This document shows, piece after piece, positions 1 through 11,003 of a stretch of DNA of 64,000 bases (the stretch's first letter is position 1; each line of letters begins with the position of its first letter). A program made the position numbers and the translations under genes. Under the pieces are notes generated by a model, which made no database searches, was not told the origin of the DNA, and saw only the letters and a list, made by a program, of their open reading frames with translations. Source of the DNA: Balamuthia mandrillaris (Eukaryota; Discosea; Longamoebia; Balamuthiidae); the NCBI GenBank assembly GCA_031835245.1, contig JAVKOQ010000173.1:51998-115997 (forward strand), in the 5' to 3' direction.

Positions 1-31
1 CGCTAATTCAAGAAAACGTTTGTTCTTCTGT

Positions 32-72
<41 letters not shown>

Positions 73-1518
73 CTTGTTCTTGTTCTTGTTCTTGTTCTTG
101 TTCTTCTTCTTCTTTCTTCTTCTTCCTCTCCTCTCTTCTTCTTAGATTGCTCATTACATGCCATCAGGTTGTTGAGCTGCTCCTGCGCAAAGCAAACTTA
201 GTGGAACAGACCACACCGTACACTGCGGAAGTGCAAGAGGAGGCGACCAAGAGCCTTGTCAACATAGTCATCCTCAACAACTCTCTCAAAAGTCTTTTTT
301 ACAACAGCGAACATACACCCGTCCAACGGCTAATCAAAAGACTCAAAGTAAGTCAATCCTATTGCTGATGCTTTTGTGCTTGTGCACTGTTGCTGACCGA
401 GGGATGAAAAAAACGTAATAAAGGAACAAGGAACAGACAAATGCTTTGCCACCGGCAGGTTGTTGCTTCATCTGGCGCTGGACCGACCTAAAGTTAAACA
501 GCTCAACGAAATGGGAGCCGTGGACGTTGTAATTGACGTACGTTGTTATAACCACCATTTCTCTTCTCATCTAACCAACATACATGCAGTTATTGGAGCA
601 AGTGGTATCTGGTGTGGAATCCAACGGGGCGCTTAAGCCAAAAGATATCGCGCTCGGGATGGACCTGCTCCGCATGCTATTTGCTCTCACTGTGTTTTTA
701 GGTCCGTTGGAGACGCCTCCCAATCCACCTCCCACAGAAGAGGAGAAAGCACAATGGAAACGGTATTGTAGATGTTTTTGGCGAGTGCAGAGAGAAGGAA
801 AAGCAATCGAAGAGGGAACGAATAGAAACGAGAGAAGCAAGAGCAACGTAGAAGAGCGAAGAGAGAACGAGAGAATTGAAAACGTGAGGACACTAACCAA
901 TTGGTGTGGATGTTAATCACAGCTTGGCACCGTTTATTCAAACGATAATGAATTTGCCAATGGAGCCCAGATACCACGAGTTGAAACACGCTGCTGTGAA
1001 CTGTCTTATCAACACGCCACAAGGTTGCGCTGATTACTTTACCCTCAATGAACGTACATTTAAGTCCTTAACTCTATACCTCAAGGCTGAACTTGATCAA
1101 GAAGAGTACAAACTTCTCCTCTTTTTTTCCCCTCTTTTTGATGGATACTGACGTTCACTTAATGACGGTGATGACGATGATGCACAGTGAGACGCAAGTG
1201 GTGCCGATATTGATGGTGTTGTTGGCTGTGGTTACAGGCATACCAGTTGCCCGTGCCTACTGTTTGAACTTTTGCTTTCCGAATAAGCCTCCACCGATCG
1301 AGGGCGGAAAGCAAGCTGTTGAGTACGTCGTTTTCTTCTTCCTTCGTTTCACCTTTGGTTAGTATTAACAACAACATAAAGACCACCACCAAACTGGCAG
1401 GAAAATCCAGTCGGAAGCAAGCTCATCAAGTTGATCACTTCTTTCAACTCTGCTGTAAAACACTATGTCACCGAGTTCATCTTTGCCCTTTGTGGAAGTG
1501 ATGGTTCGTCTGACCTTC

Positions 1519-1559
<41 letters not shown>

Positions 1560-1897
1560 AAGAATTCTGCTTAGTGGACGAGTTTGTGCGTTACGTTGGT
1601 TTTGGAAATGCATCAGCAATGATGGCCCAACGCGGTCTCTTCAAAGCATTTATGGGAGGAGGTGGCTCTCATGCTTCCTCTTCGTCCTCCTCCTCTCGTA
1701 CTTCTTCCTCTCCTTTGCGTCCTGCATTTGCACGAAGAGCAGAGGAAGGAGAAGAGCCGGAAGAAGAAAAGGAGCGGCAGATGGCAGATCTAGCAGAACG
1801 GATGCAACGTTTGATGGATGCTGGAGTTATCAAAGTCATCACAAAGGACGACAAGGACAAAGACAAAGACAAAGAAAAAGAGGATGATAACAAGTGA
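1..1897 (+). CDS. RIC8: RIC8/synembryn, chaperone and GEF for G-alpha proteins (5' partial)
   Basis: Ric-8 proteins fold heterotrimeric G-alpha subunits and act on them as guanine nucleotide exchange factors in the cytosol and at the membrane. The visible exons are about 145-350, 459-537, 590-762, 923-1105, 1188-1326, 1401-1503 and 1575-1897. Spliced, they give armadillo-like helices that match the family in order: a segment with LLRMLFALTVFLGPLE, then VVPILMVLLAVVTG, then GSKLIKLITSFNSAVKHYV followed by EFIFALCG, then FVRYVGFGNASAMMAQRGL, the counterpart of the conserved KYTGYGNAAG block. The C-terminus is Ser-rich and then acidic/basic (EEEKERQMADLAERMQRL), ending in a DKDK run. The window opens inside an intron holding TTG and TTC repeats, so the N-terminal part is missing. 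Identification is firm from the GNA block and helix order; the donor at 1327 (GTCGTT) is weak and the exon 5/6 join is the least certain. Confidence 0.85.
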
Positions 1898-2102
1898 AAC
1901 CGTTTCAAGAAAGCAAGGAGTGAAAAGAGGTTTTTTAGCTCTTCCTTCCCTCCTCTTATATATTATTGTGATCACTTTTATCGTCAACAAAACATCTCTC
2001 TTCCCCCATGTGCAATAATAATAAATAAGAACGTAAAAATAATACATACAAAATATAAAACCGATTTGTATCTCTCATCTCAATCAGACTTGCTCAGCGT
2101 GA

Positions 2103-2407
2103 CTAGGAGGATAGAGGTTGGGTATTTTCTGCCTCGGCGAAAGGAAGGCGCTTTCCTTTGGAGTTGGCTCGTTTCCGCTGCAGGTGAGCCAGCTTCTTGG
2201 AGCAAGGCGAGACCACGTTCACATCCGTTGGGCTCATGTAGATCTCTTGTCTTTTGGTTTTCATATACACATATTTGTTTAAACAAAACAGACAAAAGGA
2301 TTTAGAAGAGAAAAGCGAAGAAAATGAAGGAAGAGGAGGGGCAGGTACCTTTCAGCCATAAGGCGGTGTTTGTTGGTAGGAATGGGGGATGCAGTGGTAG
2401 TCTCCAT
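2103..2407 (-). CDS. small two-exon protein, function unknown
   Basis: This gene is too short and split to appear as one open frame. Exon 1 (2407-2349) starts METTTASPIPTNKHRLMAE and ends at a GTACCT donor. Exon 2 (2250-2103) begins after an AAAAG acceptor and reads on in frame through SPTDVNVVSPCSKKLAHLQR to a TAG stop, giving 68 residues. The codons are GC-rich like the confident genes, and the intron (2250-2349) is AT/pyrimidine rich on the sense strand, as elsewhere in the window. The protein is basic in the middle (KKLAHLQRKRANSKGKR), with SP and TP dipeptides that could be phosphorylated. I recognise no family. It is convergent with RIC8. A transcript or a homologue would settle whether it is real. 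Confidence 0.5.
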
Positions 2408-2792
2408 GACAGCAAAAAAACAAGTATCTCCTCTCCCTGTACGCGTGTCTCTCGTAATGATAATATTGGTGTGCTTAAGTGCGCCTCAATAAAAAAAGTG
2501 GGTTGGTTTTTATAGTGGCAGAATAAAGGTGCGCTTTATTTCGCGCCAAGGGTAGGTCCGCGGTTGATAAAAATTGGCGGGAAATGAATGAGGGGTTGAA
2601 TGCGATGTCTGTACATCACGACGACATGACATATTACTTTCGTGTCGATATTTATTTGGGGGTGATCAAAATGATTACCCCCTGTTTGATTTTTGGTTGG
2701 TGATTTGAAATTGCAGGGTTCTTTTTGGCGGCTCTCCTGCGTCGGCAAGCAAGCCTTTTCAACTACAACAACAACAACCAACAAAGAAGAGC
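2408..2792. other. intergenic region between divergent small gene and PAS kinase
   Basis: No further coding exon could be supported here. It presumably holds the promoters of the divergent genes on either side. Two GTGCGC-containing stretches (2469-2488 and 2528-2536) look alike but are too short to call. Confidence 0.4.
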
Positions 2793-4138
2793 ATGAAAGC
2801 CAGCAAGAACGTAGCAGAGAGGAAAGCGGTTCCTGCTTCAACCTCTTTATCCCGCCAAATGGGTGTCATGGCTGAAGGTTCAACTTTCCCTTCATTTCGC
2901 TTTTCTTTCTCTTTTTCTTTCTTTCTTGCTTTCTTTCTTTTAGAAAAAAAAAGAACCCTGATGATCTGATGAACTCGCAAAAAACAAAGGCATTATTACC
3001 ATCAATACCAAAGGCATCATTTGCTCGGTCAACCAAAAGACTTTGCAAATCTTTGGCTACGACTCCCCCTCGGAGCTTCTCGGCAAGTCCGTCAACGCGC
3101 TCCTCCCTCAGCCTTACAGGGACCAGCATGACGCTCACATCGAACGCTACTTGAGCACCGGTGTTCCTACGGTACTCTTTTTTCTAAAACAAAAAAAAAC
3201 CAGCAACAATCAGATGCGAAAGACTGATTATGTGTGATTACAAAAAAAAAGGTGATGGGCTCCAGCAGATTGGTTGAAGGGCTTCGCAAGAATGGTACAC
3301 AGGTTACCATCCGCTTAGCTTTGAGGTGCTCTTTCGCCTTGTTGTTCTTCTTCGTTCATGTGCTTCCTTCTCCTTGTTGTAGTTCTCCTTGTTCTTGTCC
3401 TTCTCTTTCTTCTTCTTCTTCTTCTTCTTGTTCTTACTCTTGTTCTTCTTCGTGTTCTTGTTTTCCTTCTTCTTCTTGTTCTTCTTCGTGTTCTTGTTCT
3501 TCTTGTTCTTGTTCTTGTTCTTGTTCTTCTTCTTCTTCTTCTTCTTCTTCTTCTTCTTCTTCTTCTTCTTCTTCTTCTTCTTCTTCTTCTTCTTCTTCTT
3601 CTTCTTCTTCTTCTTCTTCTTTGCGCTTGTTCTTCTTTTTCTCGTGCTATTCTTCTGCTCAATACAAGTTGCGTTTCGTAGTGAACTTAAAATAGGAGAA
3701 CAAGTGTACTTTTGTGGGTTGGTGGAGCCTGTCCAGGTTTCTCTTCTCTCTCTCTCTCTCTCTCTCTCTCGTTCTCATTTACAGTATCTTAAGTAGGTTG
3801 ATTTTTTGTTTTAAAAAAAACAATAGAGGGCAATTGCAGAAATAACCATCAATACCGCTGGTATTATCTTGAAGGCCAACCCAGGTACCAAGGCTGTTTT
3901 CGACTACCAACCTGCTGAACTCATAGGCAAAAACGTGAAGTGCGTTTCTTGGCTCTGTTTCAACTGTATTACAATGAACTGACCGCTATTTCTTCAAAAA
4001 TAGCATTCTTATTGAGCCCTCTGCGGCCGCTCAACATGACAAGTATTTGGCAAAATATTCCGACAAAAATGGTTCCTTCATGCCCACTCCTATACTTTCT
4101 TTTCTTTTCTCTTTCTTTATTCTGACATATCTACTCTT

Positions 4139-4233
<95 letters not shown>

Positions 4234-6693
4234 CTTGTTGATGTCTCCTTGCTTCTCTTTTGATTATGCAGATAGTCCAGTGGTTGGCAAAGTACGTAAT
4301 CTTACTGCACGCAAGAAAGATGGCACTCTCATCACTGTAAGCAACTACGGTACTCATCTCTTCTTTTCCTCCCCTTTATAACCCTTAGGCCAGCTCAGAC
4401 TAAACCAAATCTCGCAACATTGCGCAGTGACAACAAGTGGAGAAGGGTCTCATCGCGTGTTTAGTGCCCAATTGCAACCGATCACGGAGGAGATCGAATC
4501 AGTTATAACCATGACAACTGATGGGTACTTCTGTCTTTCTTCTCTCCTTTCGTTTGCTTGCTTGTTTTTTTTTTTTTCTCTGACCCTAGATTCGTTATTT
4601 GTACAGTATCATAAAGAGCATCAATGATAACTGCCTTATAATGTTTGGCTACACAAGGGAAGAGGTAAAGAAACGACGCTGACTATCGGACTTTCCTGAC
4701 AAACACCTCACTGAACCTTGTTTTTGTTTTTTTTTCCTCCTATTACAGCTGGTGGAAAATGACGTCGGGATTTTGTTTGTACCTCCTTATGACAGCTATG
4801 CAAAGAAGATGTATCGTAAGCGAGGCAAGCGCGCTTTGACTGTTGGCAAGAGGTTGCTCAAAGCCAAACATAAGGTTTTTTTTCTCTATTGTTTGCTTTC
4901 TTTTTTTCTTGCTTGACCGGAATCGATGTCCATTCCTTTGTTGTGTTTAAGGATGGCTCCGTGTTTTTCGTTTATGTGGGAGTTGTGCACTGCAAAAAAG
5001 GAATGGTTGGCTGTACTGTCAGTCCAGCCCTGAACCGCACCCCTCATGGCGTTTGTGACATTAGGCTAAGTGACATCGACAAGCACATCGGCAACTATGC
5101 CGTCATTCAAACTATTGCGGATGGAATATTTGGCAAGATAAAGCTTGCTAGACATCAACTATCTCTTGAAACGGTATCTCTCCTCTGTTTTGTGTTTGTT
5201 TTTTTCCTGCTAAGTGTTAATTTTGGTTTTACCAGGTGATCATCAAAACTATCATCAAGGAGAAGGTTGATCCGCAACACTTCAAGGAGATAGAGGTGAT
5301 GCGCTGCTTGCGTCACCGCCATGTTGTGCGTCTTTTGGAAGTGATTGAAAGTTTGTTTTATTCCTCTCTTCCTTTCTCTGTCAGGTTTTGTCCTAACCAA
5401 AGTTGCTGGGATGAAAAACAAAAGTGGAAGACAAGTATCATATCATACTAGGCTTTGTTGAGGGAGGAGAACTTTACGAATATGCAATGGCCAGAGAAAC
5501 GTTATCAGGTTCTTTTATTTCTTCTTGTTCTTCTTGTTCTTATTCTTCTTCTTCTTCCTCTTCCTTTTCCTCTTCTTCTTCTTCCTCTTCTTCCTTCTCT
5601 TATCTTTCATTCACTTTAAAAAATAGAGGATGAGGCCAGAATATTCTGGAGGCAAATGCTATTAGCAGTGAACTACATGCACCAACGCAACGTCGTTCAC
5701 AGAGACCTCAAGTTGGAGAACGTGATGCTGGACAGAAATGGGGACGTGGTCATTATCGACTTGGGACTTGCAGCCTTCAAGGTGGCTGGAAAGAAGCTCT
5801 CCACATTCTGGTGTGTTTCTGTTTATCAATTCTCTCCGATTCCGAATATTCTTTAACTTTTGTTTTTGAATAGTGGCTCAACGTCTTATGCCGCTCCGGA
5901 AATGTTCCTTTGTCGCGAATATGTAATGATCCTCCCTCCCTTTTGTTAAAATTCTTCCCTTCATTTTTGTTTTGGTCTGAAACATTCTTACAACAAATGT
6001 TATAGGAAGGGCCAGAAGTTGACGTGTGGAGTTTAGGTGTCATTTTGTACGCTTTTCTACCCTCCCCTCTCTCTGTTCTTTCCTCTCCTATGTGAACCTC
6101 ACTCTTTTACACTTGAAACAAGGTATTGTCTGGTGTTGGGCTACCTCCCATTCGAAGATCCTGAACACATCGTTGCTGCTGACTACATCCCTCTCACCAA
6201 CGAGAACGTCTCTGCAGGTTTCTTTCTCTCTTCTCCTCTCTCTCGCTCTCTCTCTCTTTCTTTCACGCTCTTTTTTCTTTTTCTTGTTTCTCTTTGCTCT
6301 CTTCTCTTTGTTAACTTTATTCTTGCTGTAACAAAAAGAACTGGTGGAGTTGTTTGAGCGGATATTCAGGTTTGAGCCATCCGATCGCATCACTGTGCAG
6401 GATCTGTTGCAACACCCGTGGACCAACAAAGGATTGGAGCCGCTTCCTCTTCATGAGCCTGACGAGAAGGACACCATCACCGAGCCCATGGTTCGCGCCT
6501 TGGAGGCGTTTGGCTTTGAACGCAAGGCCATCATGGAGAGCGTTCAGAAAGGCGAATACAACCAGGTAATGCATCCCCTTCTGTCCTCGCTCTGTTCCAT
6601 CTTCTCACCTTTACTTTTTTATCCTAGATAACTGCTTCAGTGTGGTTGCTGCAACAAAAGCTACAGCGGGCTGCGGAAGGAAGACGGACATGA
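2793..6693 (+). CDS. triple-PAS Ser/Thr protein kinase with C-terminal UBA-like segment
   Basis: A sensor-type kinase in at least 12 exons. Exon 1 is 2793-2877; exon 2 starts near 2990 and opens PAS1 ([17 protein letters not shown], then [15 protein letters not shown]). PAS2 lies around 3840-4330 ([23 protein letters not shown]) and PAS3 around 4480-4990 ([19 protein letters not shown]). The kinase domain spans about 5080-6430: glycine loop IADGIFGKI (first Gly replaced by Ala), lysine in [14 protein letters not shown] at about 5698, DLG instead of DFG at 5758-5766, [10 protein letters not shown] split across an intron, and VWSLGVILY. The tail (about 6470-6690: [20 protein letters not shown], then [10 protein letters not shown]) resembles the UBA-type segment that follows the kinase in AMPK/MARK relatives. 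PAS kinases of fungi and animals sense metabolic state; that role here is inference. Introns carry long TTC, TTG and TC repeats. All residues needed for catalysis are present. Confidence 0.85.
3404..3622 (+). repeat. (TTC)n with TTG interruptions in a PAS-kinase intron
   Basis: About 215 bp; the last 100 bp is nearly pure TTC. Pyrimidine on the sense strand. Confidence 0.9.
4139..4233 (+). repeat. (TTG)n trinucleotide repeat in a PAS-kinase intron
   Basis: About 31 perfect TTG units followed by TTC TTG. A similar TTG/TTC repeat lies in the RIC8 intron at 37-118. Confidence 0.92.
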
Positions 6694-7101
6694 TAGTTTC
6701 CTACTCTTCTTTTTCATGTGCATTCACAAACCTGAAATACAAAATGAACAAATCCTCTCTTGCTCTCTCTTGCTCTCTCTTGCTCTCTCTCTTGCTCTCT
6801 CTTGCTCTCTCTTGCTCTCTCTTGCTCTCTCTTGCTCTCTCCTCTCTCCTCTCTGCTCTCTCTTGCTCTCTCTTGCTCTCTCCTCTCTCCTCTCTGCTCT
6901 CTCCTCTCTCCTCTCTCCTCCTCTCTCCTCTCTTTCAAGATAGATAGGAGACAGCTATCTCACGTCCGATAAATTCAATTTTTTTTCCGATATATTTTTT
7001 CTCGTGGCGAAAGAGAGAGATCAGCAAAAAGAAGAGAGGAGGAGAGAAAAACGGAACTCTTCGCGTGACGCACACACAAAGATTTTGCACAGACTTACAT
7101 C
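6694..7101. other. intergenic region with TTGCTCTC repeat, PAS kinase 3' end to CCT2 start
   Basis: 6760-6935 is a CTTGCTCTCT/CCTCTCTC repeat, followed by an AT-rich segment and a GAGAG stretch that is probably the CCT2 5' UTR. No coding exon supported. Confidence 0.6.
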
Positions 7102-9723
7102 ATGGTACGTACGGTTACGGGTCCGTTAAATATTTTTTGTTTCTACCTCATCTACCCGTCTGCGTTTTGTGTGTATCGAGTCATCTGGTTCGATTTTTGT
7201 TTTGTTTTTCTGTGCGCGTCACATGGCCTATGATTTGAGTGAGTGGCAGCGATAAATAAAAGGGGGGGATCTTTTGTGTAGTGACTAAGATGTTTTTTTT
7301 TAAAAAACCACAGGCAAGCCTTCAACCAGCACACATCCTCGAGGAAGGAGCCACCGAAGAGCGTGGCGAACAGGCCCGCATGGTTCGTTTCTCTCTACTC
7401 TTTTCTCTTTGCGTTTACTGATCCCATCACTCTCTCTTCTCTTCTCTTCTCCCTCTTCTCCCTCTCCCTCCCAAAAAAAACAGTCCGTTTTTGTGGGTGC
7501 CATAGCCGTGAGCGACATGATCAAAACCACACTCGGACCGAAAGGAATGGTAAACCAGCTTTCTTCTTCTTCTTCTTCTTTTGTTCCTTCCGAAAAACAA
7601 TCGTTTTGATTTATTTTTTCTTTGTTGTCGCCTTGTGTTACAGGACAAAATCTTGCAATCCACTGGCAGGGACTATGACGTGCAGGTGACCAACGACGGC
7701 GCCACCATCCTCAAGTCCATCCACTTGGATAACCCCGCGGCCAAGGTCCTGGTTGACATCTCGAAAGTGCAGGACGCGGAGGTGGGAGACGGCACCACCA
7801 GCGTTTGTGTGCTCGCTGGCGAGCTGCTGCGCGAGGCTGAGAAGCTTATTGCTCAAAAGATTCACCCACAAGTTATTATCAAGGGTTCGTTTGTCCTTTT
7901 TCTCTCTCTCTCTCTCTCTCTCGCTCGCTTTCTCTCCTCCTCTTTCCCTCTCTTCCTCTCTCTAAAGAGAAAAATGTTACTCCCCTTTGACTTGCCTCCT
8001 CGCTTTATAATACAAAAAGGTTGGAGATTGGCTTCACAGGCTGCGTTTGCCGCGTTGGAACAAGTGGCCGAAGACAACAAGGCCGACGAGGAGAAGTTCC
8101 GTAATGACCTTATGAATATTGCACGAACCACCCTCAGCTCTAAGATCCTTCGCCAACACAAAGATCACTTCTCTAAGCTCGCTGTAGATGCTGTTCTCCG
8201 TCTCAAGGTGCTCTTTCGTTTCTTTGCTTTCTTATTGTTAACAGCACTCTTTTCTTTTTGAATGTTCTTTTCGATTTTCTTATATCTGACTTCCTTTAAA
8301 ACGACCAACAGGGAAGCACAGACCTGGAAGCCATTCACATCATCAAAAAGCGAGGAGGAAGCCTTCTGGACTCCTACCTGGACGAGGGCTTCATCCTGGA
8401 AAAGAAGATTGGTGTGGGTCAGCCCAAGAGAGTGGAGAACGCTAAGGTCCTTGTGGCCAACACCGCCATGGACACTGACAAGATCAAAATTTTTGGCTCT
8501 CGTGTGCGCGTCGACTCCACCGCCAAAGTTGCTGAGATCGAACAAGCTGAAAGGGTTAGTTTTCTTTTTGTTAAAAAGACTTATTTCTCTTCTCCTTTGG
8601 TTTCTTTTTTTTAAAATGTTCTTTACTCCTTTTGTTTTCCAAAACTTGCATCTTTGTCGTGTTGTTTTCTTTTCGTTTCTTAACTTTTCTATTTGCCTTT
8701 TGTTCTTACCCATTTCTTTTTAACATTTCACTTTTCTTCCATTCGTTTCTATACTTCTCATACTAAATTAAAACATTATAGGAAAAAATGATCAGCAAGT
8801 GCGAAAAGATCATGAACCACGGTTGCAACGTCTTCATCAACCGGCAACTCATCTACAATCTGCCCGAGCAGTTCTTTGCGGACCACGGCGTCTGCGCCAT
8901 TGAGCACTCTGACTTTGACGGCATGGAGAGACTGGCCAAGGTGCTGGGCGCCGAGATCGTCTCCACCTTTGATCACCCGGAACTTGTCAAGCTTGGCCAA
9001 TGCGACCTCGTAGAGGAGATCTTATTGGGAGAGGACAAGGCTATCCGCTTCTCCGGCGTGGCTCTCGGGGAGGCCTGCACAGTCGTCCTTCGCGGCGCCA
9101 CCAAGCACATCCTCGATGAGGCGGAGCGCTCCTTGCACGACGCCCTCTGCGTACTTTCGCAGACCGTCAAGGAGAGCCGCACCGTGTTGGGAGGAGGCTG
9201 CGCCGAGATGGCCATGGCCAAAGCGGTCGATGAGGCCGCCACAAGGACGGCCTCTGGCAAGGTGGCCATTGCTATGGAGTCCTTTGCCAAGGCGCTTCGC
9301 ATGATTCCTACCATCATTGCCGATAACGCTGGTTATGATAGGTTTGTTGTTCTGGTTCTTCTTCTTGTTCTTCTTGTTCTTCTTCCATCTTTTCGTTCTA
9401 CCTTCTTTCTTGCCGTTCCTTCCTCCGTCGTTCTCGTATCGTTCGTTTGTTTTCTGATGTAAGAAACAAAAAAAAAACAAAGTGCTGAGCTGGTGGGCAA
9501 GTTGAGGGCGGCGCACTACGAAGGGCACAGCCACAGCGGCATCGGTATCGAGAACGGAACGGTGGAGGACATGAGGGCGCTGGGCATCACGGAGTCCTTC
9601 CAGGTCAAGTCCAAGGTGCTGCTCTCCGCCTCGGAGGCCGCCGAGATGATCCTCCGCGTGGATGATATCGTGCGGTCTGCCCCCAGGAAGCGCGAGGAGG
9701 ATCCTCGTCTTCGTGGTTACTAA
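7102..9723 (+). CDS. CCT2: CCT-beta, chaperonin-containing TCP-1 subunit 2
   Basis: Subunit of the eight-membered cytosolic chaperonin ring that folds actin, tubulin and other proteins using ATP. Exons: 7102-7104, 7314-7382, 7484-7549, 7644-7884, 8020-8207, 8312-8554, 8782-9341 and 9483-9723, summing to 1611 nt and 536 residues, normal for the family. Seen: the start [31 protein letters not shown], the ATPase motif [16 protein letters not shown], and NAGYDSAELV near the end. Beta-specific features are [24 protein letters not shown] and the C-terminus [16 protein letters not shown], comparable to the APRKR tail of animal CCT2. The coding part of exon 1 is only the ATG, directly followed by a GTACGT donor. 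Codon use is GC-rich, as expected for an abundant protein. Confidence 0.95.
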
Positions 9724-9896
9724 GAAAGAACAAGTCTTTTTTTTAAAAAAAAAAAAAAGGAGAAAAAAAGAAAAGTAATGCAATTCTTTTTTTTTCTTTT
9801 TTCTTTTTCTATTTTTTTATTTTTTTATTTTTTTATTTTTTTATTTTTTTATTTTTTTATTTTTTCTTTTTCTTTTTCTTTACTTTTTTTTCTCTT
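9724..9896. repeat. A/T-rich spacer with (TTTTTTTA)n repeat between convergent genes
   Basis: Between the CCT2 and SEN15 stops. About eight copies of an 8-bp ATTTTTTT unit run from about 9808 to 9862, flanked by poly-A and TTTTTC tracts. It probably holds both 3' ends. Confidence 0.8.
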
Positions 9897-10466
9897 CTAC
9901 CAACAAAAAGGAGGGAAGAGGCCGTCCGAGAGGCGGTAGTAGACGAGGGTGGAGTCGCTGTCGACGATGCCCAAGGTCACTTGCGCCCATTTGGTTTGCC
10001 TCGTCTTGCCCTCTTTTTCTTTCTCTGGTTGTGCCTGTTGTGGCTGTTGTTCTGCTCCTTCCGAGGAGCAGCGCCGAGGGTGACCCAGCTCAGAGAGAAG
10101 GCGCAGCATCACGTTGAAGGAAAGCGGTTGATGGGCTGCTACCGGAATCACCACTTCCAAGGGTGAAGAAGAAGAACATCCCTCTTCTTCTGGTGCTGGT
10201 TCTTCCTTTTCTGCATGCAGCGACGCGCGTTCCAGTGGCTGAGGTTGGGGCTCATCGTTGGGAGGCGCTACACGACCGATTAAGTAGCAGAGGTTGAGGG
10301 AGGGGCTCTCTCGGAGCTCCACGTATTGCCACTGTTTGACCATGATCAGGTCCAAATAGACCTGACGCAGTATGGCGGCCTGCATGGGGTCCTTCCCTCG
10401 CAAGCTCGCCAACAGCTGCAGCGAGGCCGACTGATCGTTCATGCAAACATTGCGCGACCATTCCAT
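9897..10466 (-). CDS. SEN15: tRNA-splicing endonuclease subunit Sen15
   Basis: Structural subunit of the TSEN complex, which cuts introns from pre-tRNA. The reading frame carries the family pattern: VYLDLIMVKQWQYVELRES, then VVIPVAAHQPLSFNVMLRLL, and near the C-terminus VTLGIVDSDSTLVYYRLSDG with LFPPF, the typical Sen15 ending. From MEWSRNVCMNDQ it is 189 residues, close to the usual size. The frame stays open upstream through a TC/GA repeat (10480-10620) as far as about 10748, but that part would read as GERREE repeats; I therefore start at the ATG at 10466, with an upstream exon possible. A Glu/Pro-rich insertion separates the two conserved halves. Divergent from the MGRN1-like gene. Confidence 0.8.
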   Translation of the reverse strand: MEWSRNVCMNDQSASLQLLASLRGKDPMQAAILRQVYLDLIMVKQWQYVELRESPSLNLCYLIGRVAPPNDEPQPQPLERASLHAEKEEPAPEEEGCSSSSPLEVVIPVAAHQPLSFNVMLRLLSELGHPRRCSSEGAEQQPQQAQPEKEKEGKTRQTKWAQVTLGIVDSDSTLVYYRLSDGLFPPFCW

Positions 10467-11003
10467 TACTCCTCTCTTGCTCTCTTCTCTCTTCTCTCTG
10501 CTCTCCTCTCTCTGCTCTCTCCTCTCTCCTCTCTGCTCTCTCCTCTCTCCTCTCTCCTCTTCCTCTCTCTCTCTCCTCTCTCCTCTCTCTCCTCTCTCCT
10601 CTCTCCTCTCTCCTCTCTCCGTTGCTAACCCGAAGGACCGAAAAGAAATGGCAAGGGACAAAAGGGAAGCAAACATTGTCCTTGCGCTCCCTGCTGCTTT
10701 TCGCGGGGGAAACTGGTGTCGACACGGACCGCTGCCACACCGAACCATTGCGCTTTGGTCACCTTAAAAAAACAGAATTTAACATGAGATTAGGCATGGA
10801 ATAGATACGAGCCAAGAGGAGAGATGGGTTAGCCTAGAGAGGAGAGAGGACGTTACCAAGATAGGAGACAGAAGAGAGGATAGGAGAGTAGTAAAATATC
10901 CGAACGAAAAAGAAAGTAAAGAGAGAGGGAGAGAGCTCTTCTTTGAGCAAGAAGAGGGGGTGGTTACGGGTTGCGTTGGGGGCAACAGGTTTTTCGAAGA
11001 AAG
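10467..11003. promoter_or_regulatory. divergent promoter region of SEN15 and the MGRN1-like gene
   Basis: Contains a CTCTCTCC repeat (about 10485-10620), then a GC-rich stretch with the 10-bp palindrome GTGTCGACAC at 10716-10725, then a purine-rich GAGAG region. The palindrome is one copy of the TGTCGACA motif found upstream of several other genes here. A 5' exon of SEN15 could also lie in this stretch. Confidence 0.4.

Noticed and set aside
3315-3662. Long Arg, Leu, Phe, Ser and Cys homopolymer reading frames over the TTC, TTG and GAA repeats
   Set aside because: They are frames of intronic microsatellites, present in several frames at once and flanked by splice sites of the surrounding genes.
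10466-10748. N-terminal extension of SEN15 through the TC/GA repeat
   Set aside because: It would encode a long GERREE run from a microsatellite typical of non-coding DNA here, while the family alignment starts after 10466.
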